Source of the DNA: Methylobacterium sp. DB0501
GTDB lineage: Bacteria > Pseudomonadota > Alphaproteobacteria > Rhizobiales > Beijerinckiaceae
Direction of reading: 5' to 3'
Length of the DNA stretch: 64,000 bases
Assembly (NCBI RefSeq): GCF_011043735.1
Contig: NZ_JAAKGV010000004.1
Span: 62,001-126,000, forward strand
Position 1 is the first letter of the stretch; every line of letters starts with the position of its first letter. A program made the translations under genes and the position numbers. Under the pieces are notes generated by a model. The model was not told where the DNA came from and ran no database searches. It worked only from the letters and a program-made list of their open reading frames with translations. Positions 51,934 through 62,090 of this stretch are shown here, one piece after another.

Positions 51934-54900
51934 TCACCCCTCCGCCCTGACGGTCGCGGGCCCCTGGATATCGCGGGCCTCCTGGATGAGGTGCAGGAAC
52001 TCGGCCGCCAGCTCGCCGCGCCGGTCGGGGTCGTCGCAGGGGCGGCGCAGGATGAGGCGCCCGTCGCGGGCGGTGACCTCGTCGGTCAGCGGCATCGCCG
52101 CCGGGGCGCAGCCGGGCCGGAAATCGACCGCCAGCCCCTGCGGCCCGCCGGTGAGCCGGGCGATGCCGAGCGCCAGGCACGCCACCCGCAGGTGGGCCAG
52201 GGTGAACAGGGCGCGCACGCCGGCAGGCGGCGGCCCGAACCGGTCCTCGACCTCGCCGCGCAGGGCCTCGACCTCCTCCGCCGCCCCGAGGCGCAGGAGC
52301 CGGGTGTAGAGGCCGAGCCGCACCTCGGGCTCGGGCACGTAATCCTCCGGCACGTCGCCGGCGAGGCCGAGGCGGATCTCCGGCGCCCAATCCTCCGCCG
52401 GCTCGCCCTTGGCGGCGCGCAGCGCCAGCTGCAGCAGGTGCTGGTAGAGGCCGAGCCCGATCAGCTTGACGTGGCCGGCCTGGTTCTCGCCGACGAGGTC
52501 GCCGGCACCGCGCAGATCGAGGTCGCGGGCGCTGATGGCGAAGCCCGCGCCGAGGCGGTCGAGGGCCTCGAGCGTCCGCAGGCGCTTCTCGGCCGCCGGC
52601 GGCAGCTCGCGGTCGGGCCGGGTCAGCAGGTAGGTGACGCCGCGGCGCTGACCGCGCCCGACCCGGCCGCGCAGCTGGTGCAGCTGCGCGAGGCCGAAGC
52701 GCTCGGCATCGTGGACCAGCATGGTGTTGGCCCGCGGCACGTCGAGGCCGCTCTCGATGATCGAGGTGGCGAGCAGCACGTCGCCCTCGCCGTCGGCGAA
52801 GCGCACCATGATCTCGTCGAGCTCGGCCGGCTTCATCTCGCCATGGGCGACGACGGTCGCGAGTTCCGGCACCAGCGCCGTCAGGCGCTGGGCCATCGGG
52901 CCGATCTCCTCGATGCGCGGGCAGACGACGAAGCTCTGGCCGCCGCGGCCCTTCTCGCGCAGCAGGGCCGCCCGCAGGGTGTCGTCGTGGAGGGGCGTGA
53001 GGACGGTGCGGATCGGCTGGCGCACCGCCGGCGGCGTCGCGATGACGCTGAGCGCCTTCAGGCCGACCAGCGCCGATTGCAGGGTGCGGGGGATCGGCGT
53101 CGCGGTCAGCGTCAGCACGTGGGCGTCGCCCGCCATGGTCCGCAGGCGCTCCTTCAGGGCGGCCCCGAAGCGCTGCTCCTCGTCGATCACCACGAGGCCG
53201 GGATCGGCGAACGTCACCCCGCGTCCGGCGAGCGCGTGGGTGCCGATCACCAGACGGATCGTGCCGTCGGCGAGGCCCTGGCGCACCCGCCTGGCCTCCG
53301 CCGGTGCGACGAGGCGGGAGAGCTGCGCCACCTCGATCCCGAAGCGGGCGAAGCGCCGCTCGAAGGTGCGCAGATGCTGGCGCACCAGCACGGTGGTCGG
53401 CGCCACGACGGCGACCTGCTTCCCGGCCAGCAGCGCCGCGGCGGCGGCGCGCAACGCCACCTCGGTCTTGCCGAAGCCGACGTCGCCGCAGACCAGCCGG
53501 TCCATCGGCCGCTCGCCGGCGAGATCCGCGAGAGCGCCGTCGACGGCCTTTGCCTGGTCGGGCGTGAGCGGGAAGCCGAAGCCGGCACCGAAGCGCTCCA
53601 TCTCGCGCTCCGGCGGCACCAAGGCGGGGGCCTTGGCGTTGCGGCGCTCCTCGGCCGCCGCCAGCATCGCGCGGGCGGCCCGCGCCAGCCCGGCCTCGGT
53701 GGTCAGCCGGCGTTTCGACCAGGTGCCGCCTTCGAGCTTGTCGAGGGTGACGGCCTCCTCCTCGGAGCCGTAGCGCCAGATGCGGTCGGCCTGGGAGACC
53801 GGCACCATCAGGATCGCGTCGCCGGCAAACCGCAGGCGCAGGGCCTCGGTGTCGCCGCCGTCGCCGGTGCCGATCCGCTCCAGCCCCTCGAACACGCACA
53901 GGCCGTGGTCGCGGTCGACCGCGACGTCGCCGACCCGCAGGTCGACCTCGCCCATCGGCAGGATCACCGGCCGGCCGGCGCCGGGCTTGACCGAGGTGCC
54001 GCCATAGACGTCCGGCGCCGCGATGACCGTAGCAGCGAGGTCCGGCACCCGGAAGCCCGCATCGAGGGGGGCGGTCAGCGCCACGATCTCGCCGGCCCTC
54101 GCGGCGGCGGCCTCGAACCAGTCGGCGACCGGCCGGACGCTGCGCTCGCCCGCCCGTGCCGCCTGGCGCGACAGGCGCTTGAGCGCGGTCGCGTCGCCGG
54201 CGAGCACCACGCGCTCGCCGGCCTTCAGGCGCTCGCGCAGGTAGGCCGAGAAGGCCGGGCCCGGCCGGCGCTCGCGCACGAAGGCCGGCACGGCGACCGC
54301 ATCGGCCTCCGCGTCGCTGGCCTGCGCCACCTCGCGGGCCTCGCGGGCCTGTTTCCACTCGGCGGCGGAGAGGTAGAGCGGCACCGCCTTTCCGCGCTTC
54401 CCCACCTCGCTCGCCGCGCCCTCGGCGATCTGCTCGAAGAAGGCGTCGGCGCGGGCCTCGGCCCCGGCCTCGACCACGAGCCGGGCCTCCGGCACGTAGT
54501 CGAGCACCGTGGTGAGCGTGCCGTAGAGGATGGGGAGCTGGTGCTCCTGGCCGGTGAAGGGCCGCAGGCGCACGGGGGATTCGGCGGGCAGGATGATCTC
54601 GGTCGCGGGATCGACCACCAGGGTCCCGACCTCGTCGAGGGAGCGCTGCGACACCGGATCGTAGCTGCGGATCGCCGTCACCGTGCCGCCGGCATGCTCG
54701 ATGCGGCAGGGCCGGGGCGCGGCGGCCGGAAACACGTCGATGGTGCGGCCCCGCACCGCGACCTCGCCCGGCTCGTCCACCCGGTCGTCGAGGATGTAGC
54801 CGAGGCGCTGCAGCTCCGCGGTCAGGCGGCCGGGATCGAGGGCGTCGCCGGCTTCGAGCTCCACCCGGGCGCCGGCCCAGATCTCCGGCGACGGCACCCG

Positions 54901-55251
54901 CTGGATCAGGGCCGGCGCGGTGGTGAGCACGATGTCCGGGAGGTTCTCGGCGTCGGTGAGCCAGCGCAGCACGCCGGCCCGCGCGCCCATCGTGCCGCGG
55001 GAGGGCGAGGCGCGGTCGAAGGGCAGGCAGTCCCATTCCGGATAGATCGCGACGCCGATCCCCGGCGCCAGCCCGCGCAGGACCGCCGCCAGCTCCTCCA
55101 GCCGCCGGGTATCGCGGGCGACGTGGATGAGGGGCCGGCCCTTGTCGCGCAGCTCGAGCAGCGCCACCGCGAGGGCACCGGGCGGCACCAGCGGCGCCAC
55201 GCTCTCCTCGCTCACCACAGTCGCGCGCTGACTCGCCTTGCGCTTCGCCAT
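51934..55251 (-). CDS. Mfd-like transcription-repair coupling helicase
   Basis: A 1105-residue protein with Mfd architecture. Residues 25-330 form the UvrB-like module (YPEWDCLPFDRASPSRGTMG, VDEPGEVAVRGRTIDVFP). About 430-500 is the CarD-like RNA-polymerase interaction domain (RVGDVAVDRDHGLCVFEGLE). The motor follows with Walker A CGDVGFGKTEVAL near residue 582, DEEQRFG near 690, TATPIPRTLQSALVG and the RecG-like translocation motif region (QLHQLRGRVGRGQRRG). The C-terminal domain is present. At full length it is either the Mfd of this organism or a second Mfd-like paralogue, which I believe is common in this group; the other copy would be outside the window. Confidence 0.85.
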   Translation of the reverse strand: MAKRKASQRATVVSEESVAPLVPPGALAVALLELRDKGRPLIHVARDTRRLEELAAVLRGLAPGIGVAIYPEWDCLPFDRASPSRGTMGARAGVLRWLTDAENLPDIVLTTAPALIQRVPSPEIWAGARVELEAGDALDPGRLTAELQRLGYILDDRVDEPGEVAVRGRTIDVFPAAAPRPCRIEHAGGTVTAIRSYDPVSQRSLDEVGTLVVDPATEIILPAESPVRLRPFTGQEHQLPILYGTLTTVLDYVPEARLVVEAGAEARADAFFEQIAEGAASEVGKRGKAVPLYLSAAEWKQAREAREVAQASDAEADAVAVPAFVRERRPGPAFSAYLRERLKAGERVVLAGDATALKRLSRQAARAGERSVRPVADWFEAAAARAGEIVALTAPLDAGFRVPDLAATVIAAPDVYGGTSVKPGAGRPVILPMGEVDLRVGDVAVDRDHGLCVFEGLERIGTGDGGDTEALRLRFAGDAILMVPVSQADRIWRYGSEEEAVTLDKLEGGTWSKRRLTTEAGLARAARAMLAAAEERRNAKAPALVPPEREMERFGAGFGFPLTPDQAKAVDGALADLAGERPMDRLVCGDVGFGKTEVALRAAAAALLAGKQVAVVAPTTVLVRQHLRTFERRFARFGIEVAQLSRLVAPAEARRVRQGLADGTIRLVIGTHALAGRGVTFADPGLVVIDEEQRFGAALKERLRTMAGDAHVLTLTATPIPRTLQSALVGLKALSVIATPPAVRQPIRTVLTPLHDDTLRAALLREKGRGGQSFVVCPRIEEIGPMAQRLTALVPELATVVAHGEMKPAELDEIMVRFADGEGDVLLATSIIESGLDVPRANTMLVHDAERFGLAQLHQLRGRVGRGQRRGVTYLLTRPDRELPPAAEKRLRTLEALDRLGAGFAISARDLDLRGAGDLVGENQAGHVKLIGLGLYQHLLQLALRAAKGEPAEDWAPEIRLGLAGDVPEDYVPEPEVRLGLYTRLLRLGAAEEVEALRGEVEDRFGPPPAGVRALFTLAHLRVACLALGIARLTGGPQGLAVDFRPGCAPAAMPLTDEVTARDGRLILRRPCDDPDRRGELAAEFLHLIQEARDIQGPATVRAEG

Positions 55252-55445
55252 CGGCCCCCGCTCCCTTTGTCTGGTGCGGGAAACGCTCCGAGGCTGCGAC
55301 GGGTCCGGGCCGAGGCTGTCGCATGCACAGGAATGATGCGGGGGAGTACGGGAGGGGCGCGGGCGCAGGAGGCTTTGCGGGTGTGGACAGGGCTCCGAGA
55401 GGCAAGGCGCGGCGCGGGTCGTGCCTGCGAAGACCTGCGTGCCGC

Positions 55446-56705
55446 CTACACCACCAGTCCCCGCACCGGCCGCACTCCCTCGCTGCCCGGGAAGACGCGG
55501 CTGGCGAGGACAGCCGGCGACAGGCCGAACAGGTCGGCGGCCAACCCCTTGGCGACCGCCCGCAGGTCGGTGGTGGGCGCGAGGTCGCGGCCCTCGTGCA
55601 GCTGCGCCGGGGCGAGGCCCGGCCAGTCGGCCAGGACCCGGCCGCCGCGCACGGCGCCGCCGAGGAGGAAGGCCACCGTGCCGGTACCGTGATCGGTGCC
55701 GGTGGTGCCGTTGACCCGGGCGGTGCGGCCGAACTCGGTGACGACCAGGATCGCGGTGTCGGACCAGCGCGGCGCCAGGATCTCGGCGAAGGCGGAAAAA
55801 ACCCCGTCGAGCCCGCCGAGCAGGCCGGCGAGGCGGCCGGTGGCGCCGCCCTCGTTGGCGTGGGTGTCCCAGCCGTCGAGCGCCAGGGCGGCGATGCGCG
55901 GGCCGTCATCGGCCGCGATCAGCCGGGCGGCGCCCTCGGCGAGGCCGCGCAATCCCCCCGCCTCCTTGCCCCCCGCCTCCTTGCCCCCCGCCTCCTTGCC
56001 CCCCGCCTCCCTCGGACCGCCCTTCGTCAGGGCATCGACGTCGAGGCCGCGGGCGAGGGCCTCGGCGAGCATCGGATCGCGGGCCTCGTAGAGCCCGAGC
56101 ACCCGGCGGCCGAGTTCGTCGCTCGCCCGCGGCAGGCGCGGCGGCGCCCAGCCGAGGACCGGAGCGGGTCCGCGCAGGATCAGCGGCGGCACGACGCCGA
56201 CCCCGAGCGCCGTGCGGGGCGGGATGCCCTCTCCCGCCGGCAGGGCGGCGACGAGGCGGTTGAGCCAGCCGCTGGCGGTGTGGCCGGGGCCGGGCTGGCC
56301 GCTCTCGAGCACGTCCTGCCCGTCGAAATGCGAGCGCTCGCGGTAGCCGGTGGCGGCGGCGTGGACGACGAGCGCCTGGCGGGCGCCGTAGAGCCGGGCG
56401 AAGGTCGGAAGGGCCGGGTGGAGGGCGAAGAACCCGTCGAGGGGGAGCGCCGCCGCTCTCCCGTCCCCATTGCCGTCGCGGGTGAGCGCGATGCCGGGTC
56501 GCAGGTCCGCGTAAGCCGGGTCGCCGAGGGGGGCCACCGCCGACAGTCCGTCGAGGGCGCCGCGCAGGACCACCACGACGAGGCGGGCGTCGCGGGAGCC
56601 CGGGGCGGCGTAGGCGGTGCGGGGAACCGCGCCCCAGGCGAACAGCGCGCCGGCGGTGCCGAGCACGGCGCGGCGGCTCGGATGGGATTCGCAATGGTCG
56701 CTCAT
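55446..56705 (-). CDS. DUF1501 secreted protein
   Basis: A 419-residue DUF1501 protein. The ATG at 56705 has GGGAGG seven bases upstream. The twin-arginine signal is SRRAVLGTAGALFAWGAVPR with cleavage near AYA-AP. The family core is sulfatase/phosphatase-like: VVLRGALDGLSAVAP, SHFDGQDVLESG, LDGWDTHANEGG, ILVVTEFGRTARVNGTTGTDHGTG. An in-frame four-unit repeat (R/K)EAGG at about residues 233-252 is an insertion. It follows the DUF1800 gene by 22 bases in an operon, the standard pairing; the pair's role is unknown. Confidence 0.9.
   Translation of the reverse strand: MSDHCESHPSRRAVLGTAGALFAWGAVPRTAYAAPGSRDARLVVVVLRGALDGLSAVAPLGDPAYADLRPGIALTRDGNGDGRAAALPLDGFFALHPALPTFARLYGARQALVVHAAATGYRERSHFDGQDVLESGQPGPGHTASGWLNRLVAALPAGEGIPPRTALGVGVVPPLILRGPAPVLGWAPPRLPRASDELGRRVLGLYEARDPMLAEALARGLDVDALTKGGPREAGGKEAGGKEAGGKEAGGLRGLAEGAARLIAADDGPRIAALALDGWDTHANEGGATGRLAGLLGGLDGVFSAFAEILAPRWSDTAILVVTEFGRTARVNGTTGTDHGTGTVAFLLGGAVRGGRVLADWPGLAPAQLHEGRDLAPTTDLRAVAKGLAADLFGLSPAVLASRVFPGSEGVRPVRGLVV
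55954..56013. repeat. 15-bp tandem repeat inside the DUF1501 gene
   Basis: Three identical copies of CCCCCCGCCTCCTTG (55954-55998) plus a fourth that differs at the end encode four successive (R/K)EAGG units. As the unit is a multiple of three, copy-number change by slippage would keep the frame. Confidence 0.9.
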
Positions 56706-56726
56706 GAGGCTCACCTCCCTCTAGGC

Positions 56727-58112
56727 TCACCGGCGCTGGAATTCGGGCGCCATCAGGACGAGGGCGATGCCCTGCGCCCGGCTCTCCGCCCGGCGCAGGG
56801 CGGTGCGGGTCTCGTCGGTGGCGAGGGGGCCGAGCACCGCGTCGGCGAAGGCCGTCGGATCGGTGCCGGCGGCGAGCTGGCCCGCCCGGGCGGCGACGTC
56901 GAGCCGGGTGCGCAGGCCCTCCGGCGAGGCCCAGGCGCCGGCCTCGTCGGGATAGCCGTTCGGGGCCGGCGCCGACCAGAACGGCTGGCCGAGGCTCGCG
57001 AGCGCTCCCATCACCACCCGCGGCTCGGGTGCCAGCGCGAGCCCGCGCGTCGCCGCGACGAGGAATTCCTGGGGGCTGCGCACCTTGCGCGGCACCGGGT
57101 CCCAGGCCTCGGGAGACTCGATCAGCACGAGGGCGAGCCGGGCGAGGTCGCCGTCCTGGTCGAGGAAGGTCTGGCTCAGCCGCGCCACCAGGGCCGGGGG
57201 CGGATCGTCGGCGACGAAGTGGCGCGCGAGCCGCAGGGCGACGTGGCGGGCGGTCGCCGGGTGCGCCGCGAGGTCGGCGAGCGCCATGCGCAGCTGCTCG
57301 GGCCCGACATCGAGGTAGGTGCGGCCCATGAGCGCCATGGCGCCGGGCTCGTGGGCGCCGCGCCGGAAGGCGGTCGAGCCCGGCAGGCCCTCGGCCTGGC
57401 CGTCGCGCTGCACCGACCAGCCGGTGAGGATGCGGGCGAGCGCCGTCACGTCGGCCTGCGCGTAGCCGCCATCCGCCCCGAGCGTGTGGAGTTCGAGGAG
57501 TTCGCGGCCGAGATTCTCGTTGAGACCCTTGTTCCCGTGGAGACCGCTGCCCTTGCGCTGGCCCGCCGGCGAGTTCGGGCCGACCGAGGCGACGTTGTCG
57601 AGGTAGATCAGCATCGCCGGATGGGTGGCGGCGGCGAGCAGCATGTCGCGGAAGCGCCCGAGCACGTGCGGGCGGATCGCCTCGCGCTCGAAGGCGCCGG
57701 CGCTGACCCGCATCCGCGGCCCGCGCGCCACCGAGACGGTGAAGTGGTTGGCCCAGAACCAGACCAGCCGCTCGACGAAGCCGGTCGGCGCGCCTTGCGC
57801 GAGGGCGAGCCGCGCCGCCACCTCGGCCCGGTAGACGCGCTCCTGGATCGGCTGCGGTGCCGGGCCTGCCGGCATCGCGGCGTCCGGCGGTCCCGCCCGG
57901 ACGAGCTTGCGCGCCTGCTCCTCGGCCCCGAGTCCGGCGAGCAGCGTCGGCGTGGCGGAGAGGTCCGGCCCGCTCGGCAGGGGCACGGTGCCGGCCAGGA
58001 CCTCGCGACGCAGGGACTCCTCGACCGGCTCCTCACGGGCGAGGTCGCCCGGCCGGGCACCGAGACCGAACCGCCCGAGGGCGAGCGCCGTCCGACGCGG
58101 ATCGACCGTCAT
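56727..58112 (-). CDS. DUF1800 protein
   Basis: A 461-residue DUF1800 protein from the ATG of MTVDPRRTALALGRFGLGAR (GGAGG eight bases upstream). Family motifs are ERLVWFWANHFTVSV, MLIYLDNVASVGPNSPAGQR, GLNENLGRELLELHTLGADG, DVTALARILTGWSV and the KVRSPQEFLVAATRGL segment. No signal peptide is evident. It is the first gene of the DUF1800-DUF1501 operon. Function unknown. Confidence 0.9.
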   Translation of the reverse strand: MTVDPRRTALALGRFGLGARPGDLAREEPVEESLRREVLAGTVPLPSGPDLSATPTLLAGLGAEEQARKLVRAGPPDAAMPAGPAPQPIQERVYRAEVAARLALAQGAPTGFVERLVWFWANHFTVSVARGPRMRVSAGAFEREAIRPHVLGRFRDMLLAAATHPAMLIYLDNVASVGPNSPAGQRKGSGLHGNKGLNENLGRELLELHTLGADGGYAQADVTALARILTGWSVQRDGQAEGLPGSTAFRRGAHEPGAMALMGRTYLDVGPEQLRMALADLAAHPATARHVALRLARHFVADDPPPALVARLSQTFLDQDGDLARLALVLIESPEAWDPVPRKVRSPQEFLVAATRGLALAPEPRVVMGALASLGQPFWSAPAPNGYPDEAGAWASPEGLRTRLDVAARAGQLAAGTDPTAFADAVLGPLATDETRTALRRAESRAQGIALVLMAPEFQRR

Positions 58113-58265
58113 GGTGCGCCCCTCCCCGGCCATCCGCCGCCAGCCGGCATGACGCGCTGTGAGGCCTTAACCGATGCTGAGCGGGAGATGACGGTTTCGT
58201 AAGGTTCGGTGCGGGCGGAAGGGTCGGTCTTTTCGCGGTGACGGACAGGGATCGACCATGCTCCG

Positions 58266-58402
58266 CGTCATTCGGGGGCCGCGAAAGCGGAGCCCGGATT
58301 CCGGGCACTCGGGTTCGTCGGGACGAGGCGGTCGGCGCGCCGCTCGCTCCTTCCATACGGCGGTTCTGGATCCCGGGCTCCGCTCTCGCCGCCCCGGGAC
58401 GA
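58266..58402. repeat. two palindromic repeats of family 1 in inverted orientation
   Basis: Copy 1 (58266-58300) reads CGTCATTCGGGGGCCGCGAA then AGCGGAGCCCGGATT; copy 2 (58370-58402) is the reverse complement type (ATCCCGGGCTCCGCTC... CCCCGGGACGAC). They occupy the 343-base gap between the cobQ and DUF1800 genes. No gene is supported there. Confidence 0.6.
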
Positions 58403-58455
58403 CGCGTCGGGCTTCATCGACCGGTGCGCCGCCCGGCGCCCGGCCGAGCGGCCTC

Positions 58456-59943
58456 TCATCCCGCCAGCGCCAGCAGCCGCTCGCAAGCGACATGCGCCTC
58501 GAGATGGTCCGCCAGGCGGTCGAGCACGCCCTCGATCACCGCCTCGTAGGCCTCCGGCCCGGGCGCGGCGCCGAGGCGGCCGAGCCACAGGGCGCGCTGG
58601 GCCTCGCCGGCGAACAGCCCGTGGACGTAGGTGCCGCAGACGAGGCCGTCGGCCGAGACCGCGCCGTCGGGGCGGCCGTCGGCGAGGCGCAGCAGCGGCC
58701 GGGCGGCGTCGGGCCCGCCGGTCTCGCCGACATGCATCTCGTAGCCGGTGAACGGGGTTTCGTCCGGCAGGCTCACGCCGCTCGCCGCCGCCAGCCGCTT
58801 CTCGCCGGTCATCACCGTCGCCACGTCGAGGAGGCCCAGGCCCGCCACCGTGCCGGGCGGGCCCTCGATGCCCTGCGGGTCGCTCAAGCTCGTGCCGAGC
58901 ATCTGGTAGCCGCCGCACAGGCCGAGCACCCGCCCGCCGCGCCGGCGATGGGCCAGGATGTCGATGTCCCACCCCTGGGCGCGCAGGAAGGCGAGATCGG
59001 GGATCGTGGTCTTCGAGCCCGGGAGCAGCACGAGGTCGGCCTCGGGCGGAATCGGCCGGCCCGGATCGACCAGCACGACGCTCACCCCCGGCTCGGCCCG
59101 CAAGGGATCGAGGTCGTCGAAATTGGCGATGCGCGGCAGGACCGGCACCGCCACCACCTTGGCGCCCGGAAGCGTGGGTCCGGTGCGGCCGGCGCCCTTC
59201 AGCCCCAGCACGTCCTCCGCCGGCAGCCGCGCGGCGTCGGGGAAGTGCGGGATCAGCCCCAGCGCCTCCCAGCCGGTGCGGGCGGCGATCAGCCCCATTC
59301 CGTCGGAGAACAGGCTCGGATCGCCGCGGAAGCGGTTGACCAGGAAGCCGCGTACCATCGCGGCATCCTCCGGATCGATCACCGCCTTCGTGCCGACGAT
59401 GCTGGCGATCACCCCGCCGCGGTCGATGTCGCCCAGCAGCACCACCGGCGTTCCGGTGGCGCGGGCAAAGCCCATATTGGCGATGTCGCCCCGGCGCAGG
59501 TTGACCTCGGAGGCCGAGCCCGCCCCCTCGACCAGCACGAGGTCGGATTCGGCCTGCAGGCGTCCGAAGCTCTCGACCACGGCCGCGAGCAGCCGCGGCT
59601 TCCAGTCCTGGTACTCCCGCGCCCGCGCGGTGCCGACCATCCGGCCCTGCACCACCACCTGCGAGCCGGTTTCGCTCTGGGGCTTGAGCAGCACCGGGTT
59701 CATGTGAACCGAGGGGGCGACGCCGGCGGCCCGGGCCTGGAGCGCCTGGGCGCGGCCGATCTCGCCGCCGTCGATCGTCACGGCGGCGTTGTTCGACATG
59801 TTCTGCGGCTTGAACGGCCGCACCCGCAGGCCGCGCCGCGCATAGAGGCGGGCGAGCCCGGCGACGATCAGCGACTTGCCGACATCCGAGCCGGTGCCCT
59901 GGATCATCAGGGCGCGGGGCCTCGACTCGTCTCGTGCAGGCAT
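58456..59943 (-). CDS. cobQ: cobyric acid synthase CobQ
   Basis: A 495-residue glutamine-dependent amidotransferase of cobalamin synthesis that amidates four side-chain carboxylates of adenosylcobyrinic acid a,c-diamide. The N-terminal synthetase has the P-loop-like [29 protein letters not shown] and [17 protein letters not shown]. The C-terminal glutaminase has its nucleophile in [13 protein letters not shown] and the catalytic histidine in CGTYVHGLF. Length and start ([20 protein letters not shown]) are normal. No other cob genes are adjacent. Confidence 0.95.
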   Translation of the reverse strand: MPARDESRPRALMIQGTGSDVGKSLIVAGLARLYARRGLRVRPFKPQNMSNNAAVTIDGGEIGRAQALQARAAGVAPSVHMNPVLLKPQSETGSQVVVQGRMVGTARAREYQDWKPRLLAAVVESFGRLQAESDLVLVEGAGSASEVNLRRGDIANMGFARATGTPVVLLGDIDRGGVIASIVGTKAVIDPEDAAMVRGFLVNRFRGDPSLFSDGMGLIAARTGWEALGLIPHFPDAARLPAEDVLGLKGAGRTGPTLPGAKVVAVPVLPRIANFDDLDPLRAEPGVSVVLVDPGRPIPPEADLVLLPGSKTTIPDLAFLRAQGWDIDILAHRRRGGRVLGLCGGYQMLGTSLSDPQGIEGPPGTVAGLGLLDVATVMTGEKRLAAASGVSLPDETPFTGYEMHVGETGGPDAARPLLRLADGRPDGAVSADGLVCGTYVHGLFAGEAQRALWLGRLGAAPGPEAYEAVIEGVLDRLADHLEAHVACERLLALAG

Positions 59944-60140
59944 GGATCCTCGGGGTTGGCCGGTCGCTGGCGCCGGCAGTTCATGCTGGGACCCGGTCTC
60001 GCCGGGACTTGGCGGCAGCGCACGGAAAAAATTCGGAAACCGTGGCGGTCGGAGGCCGGGTGTGGCGCGGCGGTCATAGGCGTCCGGCCACGGTGAAGCT
60101 ACGGTTTTGCCATATATCCGTTCAACCGGGGCGTATTCCA

Positions 60141-61055
60141 GTGATCAAGAAGCTCATGCTCGCCGGCGCCGCGACGTCGCTCCTCACCGGAGCGGCCTTC
60201 GCGGCCGACCTGCCGGCCCGCGTCGCTCCGCCGCCGGTCTTCACGCCGGTGCCGGTCTTCACCTGGACCGGTTTCTACGCCGGCCTGCACACCGACTACA
60301 CCTTCACCGACCGCCAGCGCATCACCACGCTCGGCAACGACGTGACGCCGACCAACACGATCGGCAACGTCGCGACCCTGCGTCGCCCGCCGGTGGTGCG
60401 CAACGAGCAGGACGGCCTCGCCAATATCGGCGGCGGCTTCGGCTACAACTACCAGTTCACGCCGGGCTCGGGCTTCGTGGTCGGCGTCCAGGCCGACTGG
60501 GCCTGGACCGACATCCACAAGAACACCTTCTATCTCGGCCCGCAGCTCGCCGCGAATAACGGCTTCTCCGATCCGAGCGCCTTCCGTCAGGAGCTGTCCT
60601 GGCTCGGCACCGTCGTCGGCCGCGCCGGCTACGCCTTCGACCGCGTCTTCGTCTACGGCATGGGAGGCTTCGCCTATGGCGGCGTCGATTACCGCGCCAA
60701 CTTCTACACCACGGCCGGTGCCAACCCGCCGCTCGCCCTCGCCTATACCGGCCGCTACAACGACATCGCGACCGGCTACGCCTATGGCGGCGGCATCGAG
60801 TACGCCCTGCCGACCGACTCGTTCCTGGCCCGCTTCAGCCTGCTGAGCCTGCTCGGCGTGCAGTCCCAGGCCGTGACGATCAAGGCCGAGTACCTGCATT
60901 ACGACCTCGGCAGCCGCAACGTGCTCGTCAACAACACCGCGCTCGCGGTGAATGGCGGCGTCGGCGCCCAGCCGCGCGGCTCCTACACCTCGCGCTTCAC
61001 CACCGAGGGCAACCTGGTCCGCGCCGGGTTCAGCTACAAGTTCAACGGCCTCTGA
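60141..61055 (+). CDS. outer membrane beta-barrel protein, Omp25/Omp31-like
   Basis: A 304-residue precursor starting at GTG. The signal peptide ([19 protein letters not shown]) is cut before ADLP, then a Pro-rich linker and the characteristic [16 protein letters not shown]. Alternating strands follow ([41 protein letters not shown]), ending in [11 protein letters not shown] with a terminal hydrophobic pattern near that recognised by the barrel assembly machinery. This is the 8-stranded porin-like family abundant in Hyphomicrobiales. Confidence 0.9.
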   Translation: MIKKLMLAGAATSLLTGAAFAADLPARVAPPPVFTPVPVFTWTGFYAGLHTDYTFTDRQRITTLGNDVTPTNTIGNVATLRRPPVVRNEQDGLANIGGGFGYNYQFTPGSGFVVGVQADWAWTDIHKNTFYLGPQLAANNGFSDPSAFRQELSWLGTVVGRAGYAFDRVFVYGMGGFAYGGVDYRANFYTTAGANPPLALAYTGRYNDIATGYAYGGGIEYALPTDSFLARFSLLSLLGVQSQAVTIKAEYLHYDLGSRNVLVNNTALAVNGGVGAQPRGSYTSRFTTEGNLVRAGFSYKFNGL

Positions 61056-61109
61056 TCGTCCGATCGGCTGAGCCGCATCGGCGGGCCTGCTGAAGGCCCG
61101 CCCCTCTCG

Positions 61110-61144
61110 AACGGCCGTTGGGCATAGGCCCGGCGGCCGTTTTT
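61110..61144 (+). terminator. Rho-independent terminator of the omp gene
   Basis: ACGGCCG (61111-61117) pairs with CGGCCGT (61134-61140), followed by a T-run, 55 bases after the stop codon. Confidence 0.75.
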
Positions 61145-61299
61145 CGTCGTCGCGTCGATCGGCCGATCGGACGACCTACCCTCCGAACCGATGCCGTGGG
61201 ACAAAGCACGGGAGGCGCGGTTCGTAACAAAGCCGCAACGAGCGCGATCGCAGGCATCGGGCGCCGAAATCTCGCGGCAACCGCCCCGACGGAGAGGTG

Positions 61300-61809
61300 A
61301 TGCCGAGCAATCTCATTCATCCCCCTGCCGCGTTCGTCGTTCGTCACGCCGTCGCGGACGACACCCGCGCGCTGGCCGGTTTGATCGATCAGCTGGCCGC
61401 GCATCACGGCGATCGCGCGACGACCGACGACAACGCCCTCCGGACCGACCTCTTCGCCTCGTCACCCTGGGCAACCGCCCTGGTCGCGGAGGGAGGGGGA
61501 CGACTGGTGGGCTACGCTCTGCTCGTCCGCCTGTACCAAGCCCAATACGCGGCCCGCGCCATGGATCTCCACCATCTCTTCGTCGTACCCGACGCACGAA
61601 ACTCCGGTATCGGCAAGGCGCTGATCGAAGCGGCCCGGACGGAAGCCGCAGCACGAGGATGCGTTCGGCTGGTGGTCGGAACCCACCCTGAGAACCGACG
61701 TGCCCAATCCTTCTACCGGATGCTCGGCTGTCCGGATCTCCCGCCCCACGGGCCGAGATTCGAAATCCCGCTCGACGCTTCTCGAATCCTTACAGGTGAG
61801 CGCCGTTAG
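61300..61809 (+). CDS. GNAT-family N-acetyltransferase
   Basis: A 169-residue GNAT protein; GTG-ATG start pair, with GGAG best placed for the ATG at 61300. The acetyl-CoA site is LFVVPDARNSGIGKALIEAA (R/Q-x-x-G-x-G/A motif), followed by GCVRLVVGTHPENRRAQSFY and RMLGC. The substrate cannot be told. It is a single gene; the 281 bases after it hold nothing I can support. Confidence 0.85.
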   Translation: MPSNLIHPPAAFVVRHAVADDTRALAGLIDQLAAHHGDRATTDDNALRTDLFASSPWATALVAEGGGRLVGYALLVRLYQAQYAARAMDLHHLFVVPDARNSGIGKALIEAARTEAAARGCVRLVVGTHPENRRAQSFYRMLGCPDLPPHGPRFEIPLDASRILTGERR

Positions 61810-62090
61810 TCCGGTTCGACCGCCCGCGTGGGATTTCGCAAGCTCCACCTGCCCGGACGACCGGAGTTCAAGCGGAAGGGGATTCGGGATAGGGGGGCGT
61901 GGCTTACGGTCGACCACGGATCGGCCGGCACCGCATGCGCCGGTGTCGTTTACCGTGTCGCCACGCGATCGGGCGCGCGCTCGCGGCTCATATCCCCATA
62001 TCCCCGTCCTAAGCGGCGCCGACGGACGCGAAGCCCTTACAGTCCATGGCCGCAAGGTCTTCGGCGCGCCGGCCGCGGCGTGACGGGTCC

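Noticed and set aside
51931..55692. Open frame of over 1200 codons on the strand opposite the Mfd-like gene
   Set aside because: Rich in Ala, Gly, Arg, His and Gln without domains; it mirrors the codon pattern of the real gene, as in other long antisense frames at 26.8-29.0, 37.4-40.2 and 45.1-46.9 kb.
55954..56013. Possible CRISPR-like array
   Set aside because: The 15-bp units are directly adjacent without spacers and stay in the reading frame of a protein; it is a minisatellite. No CRISPR array was seen anywhere.
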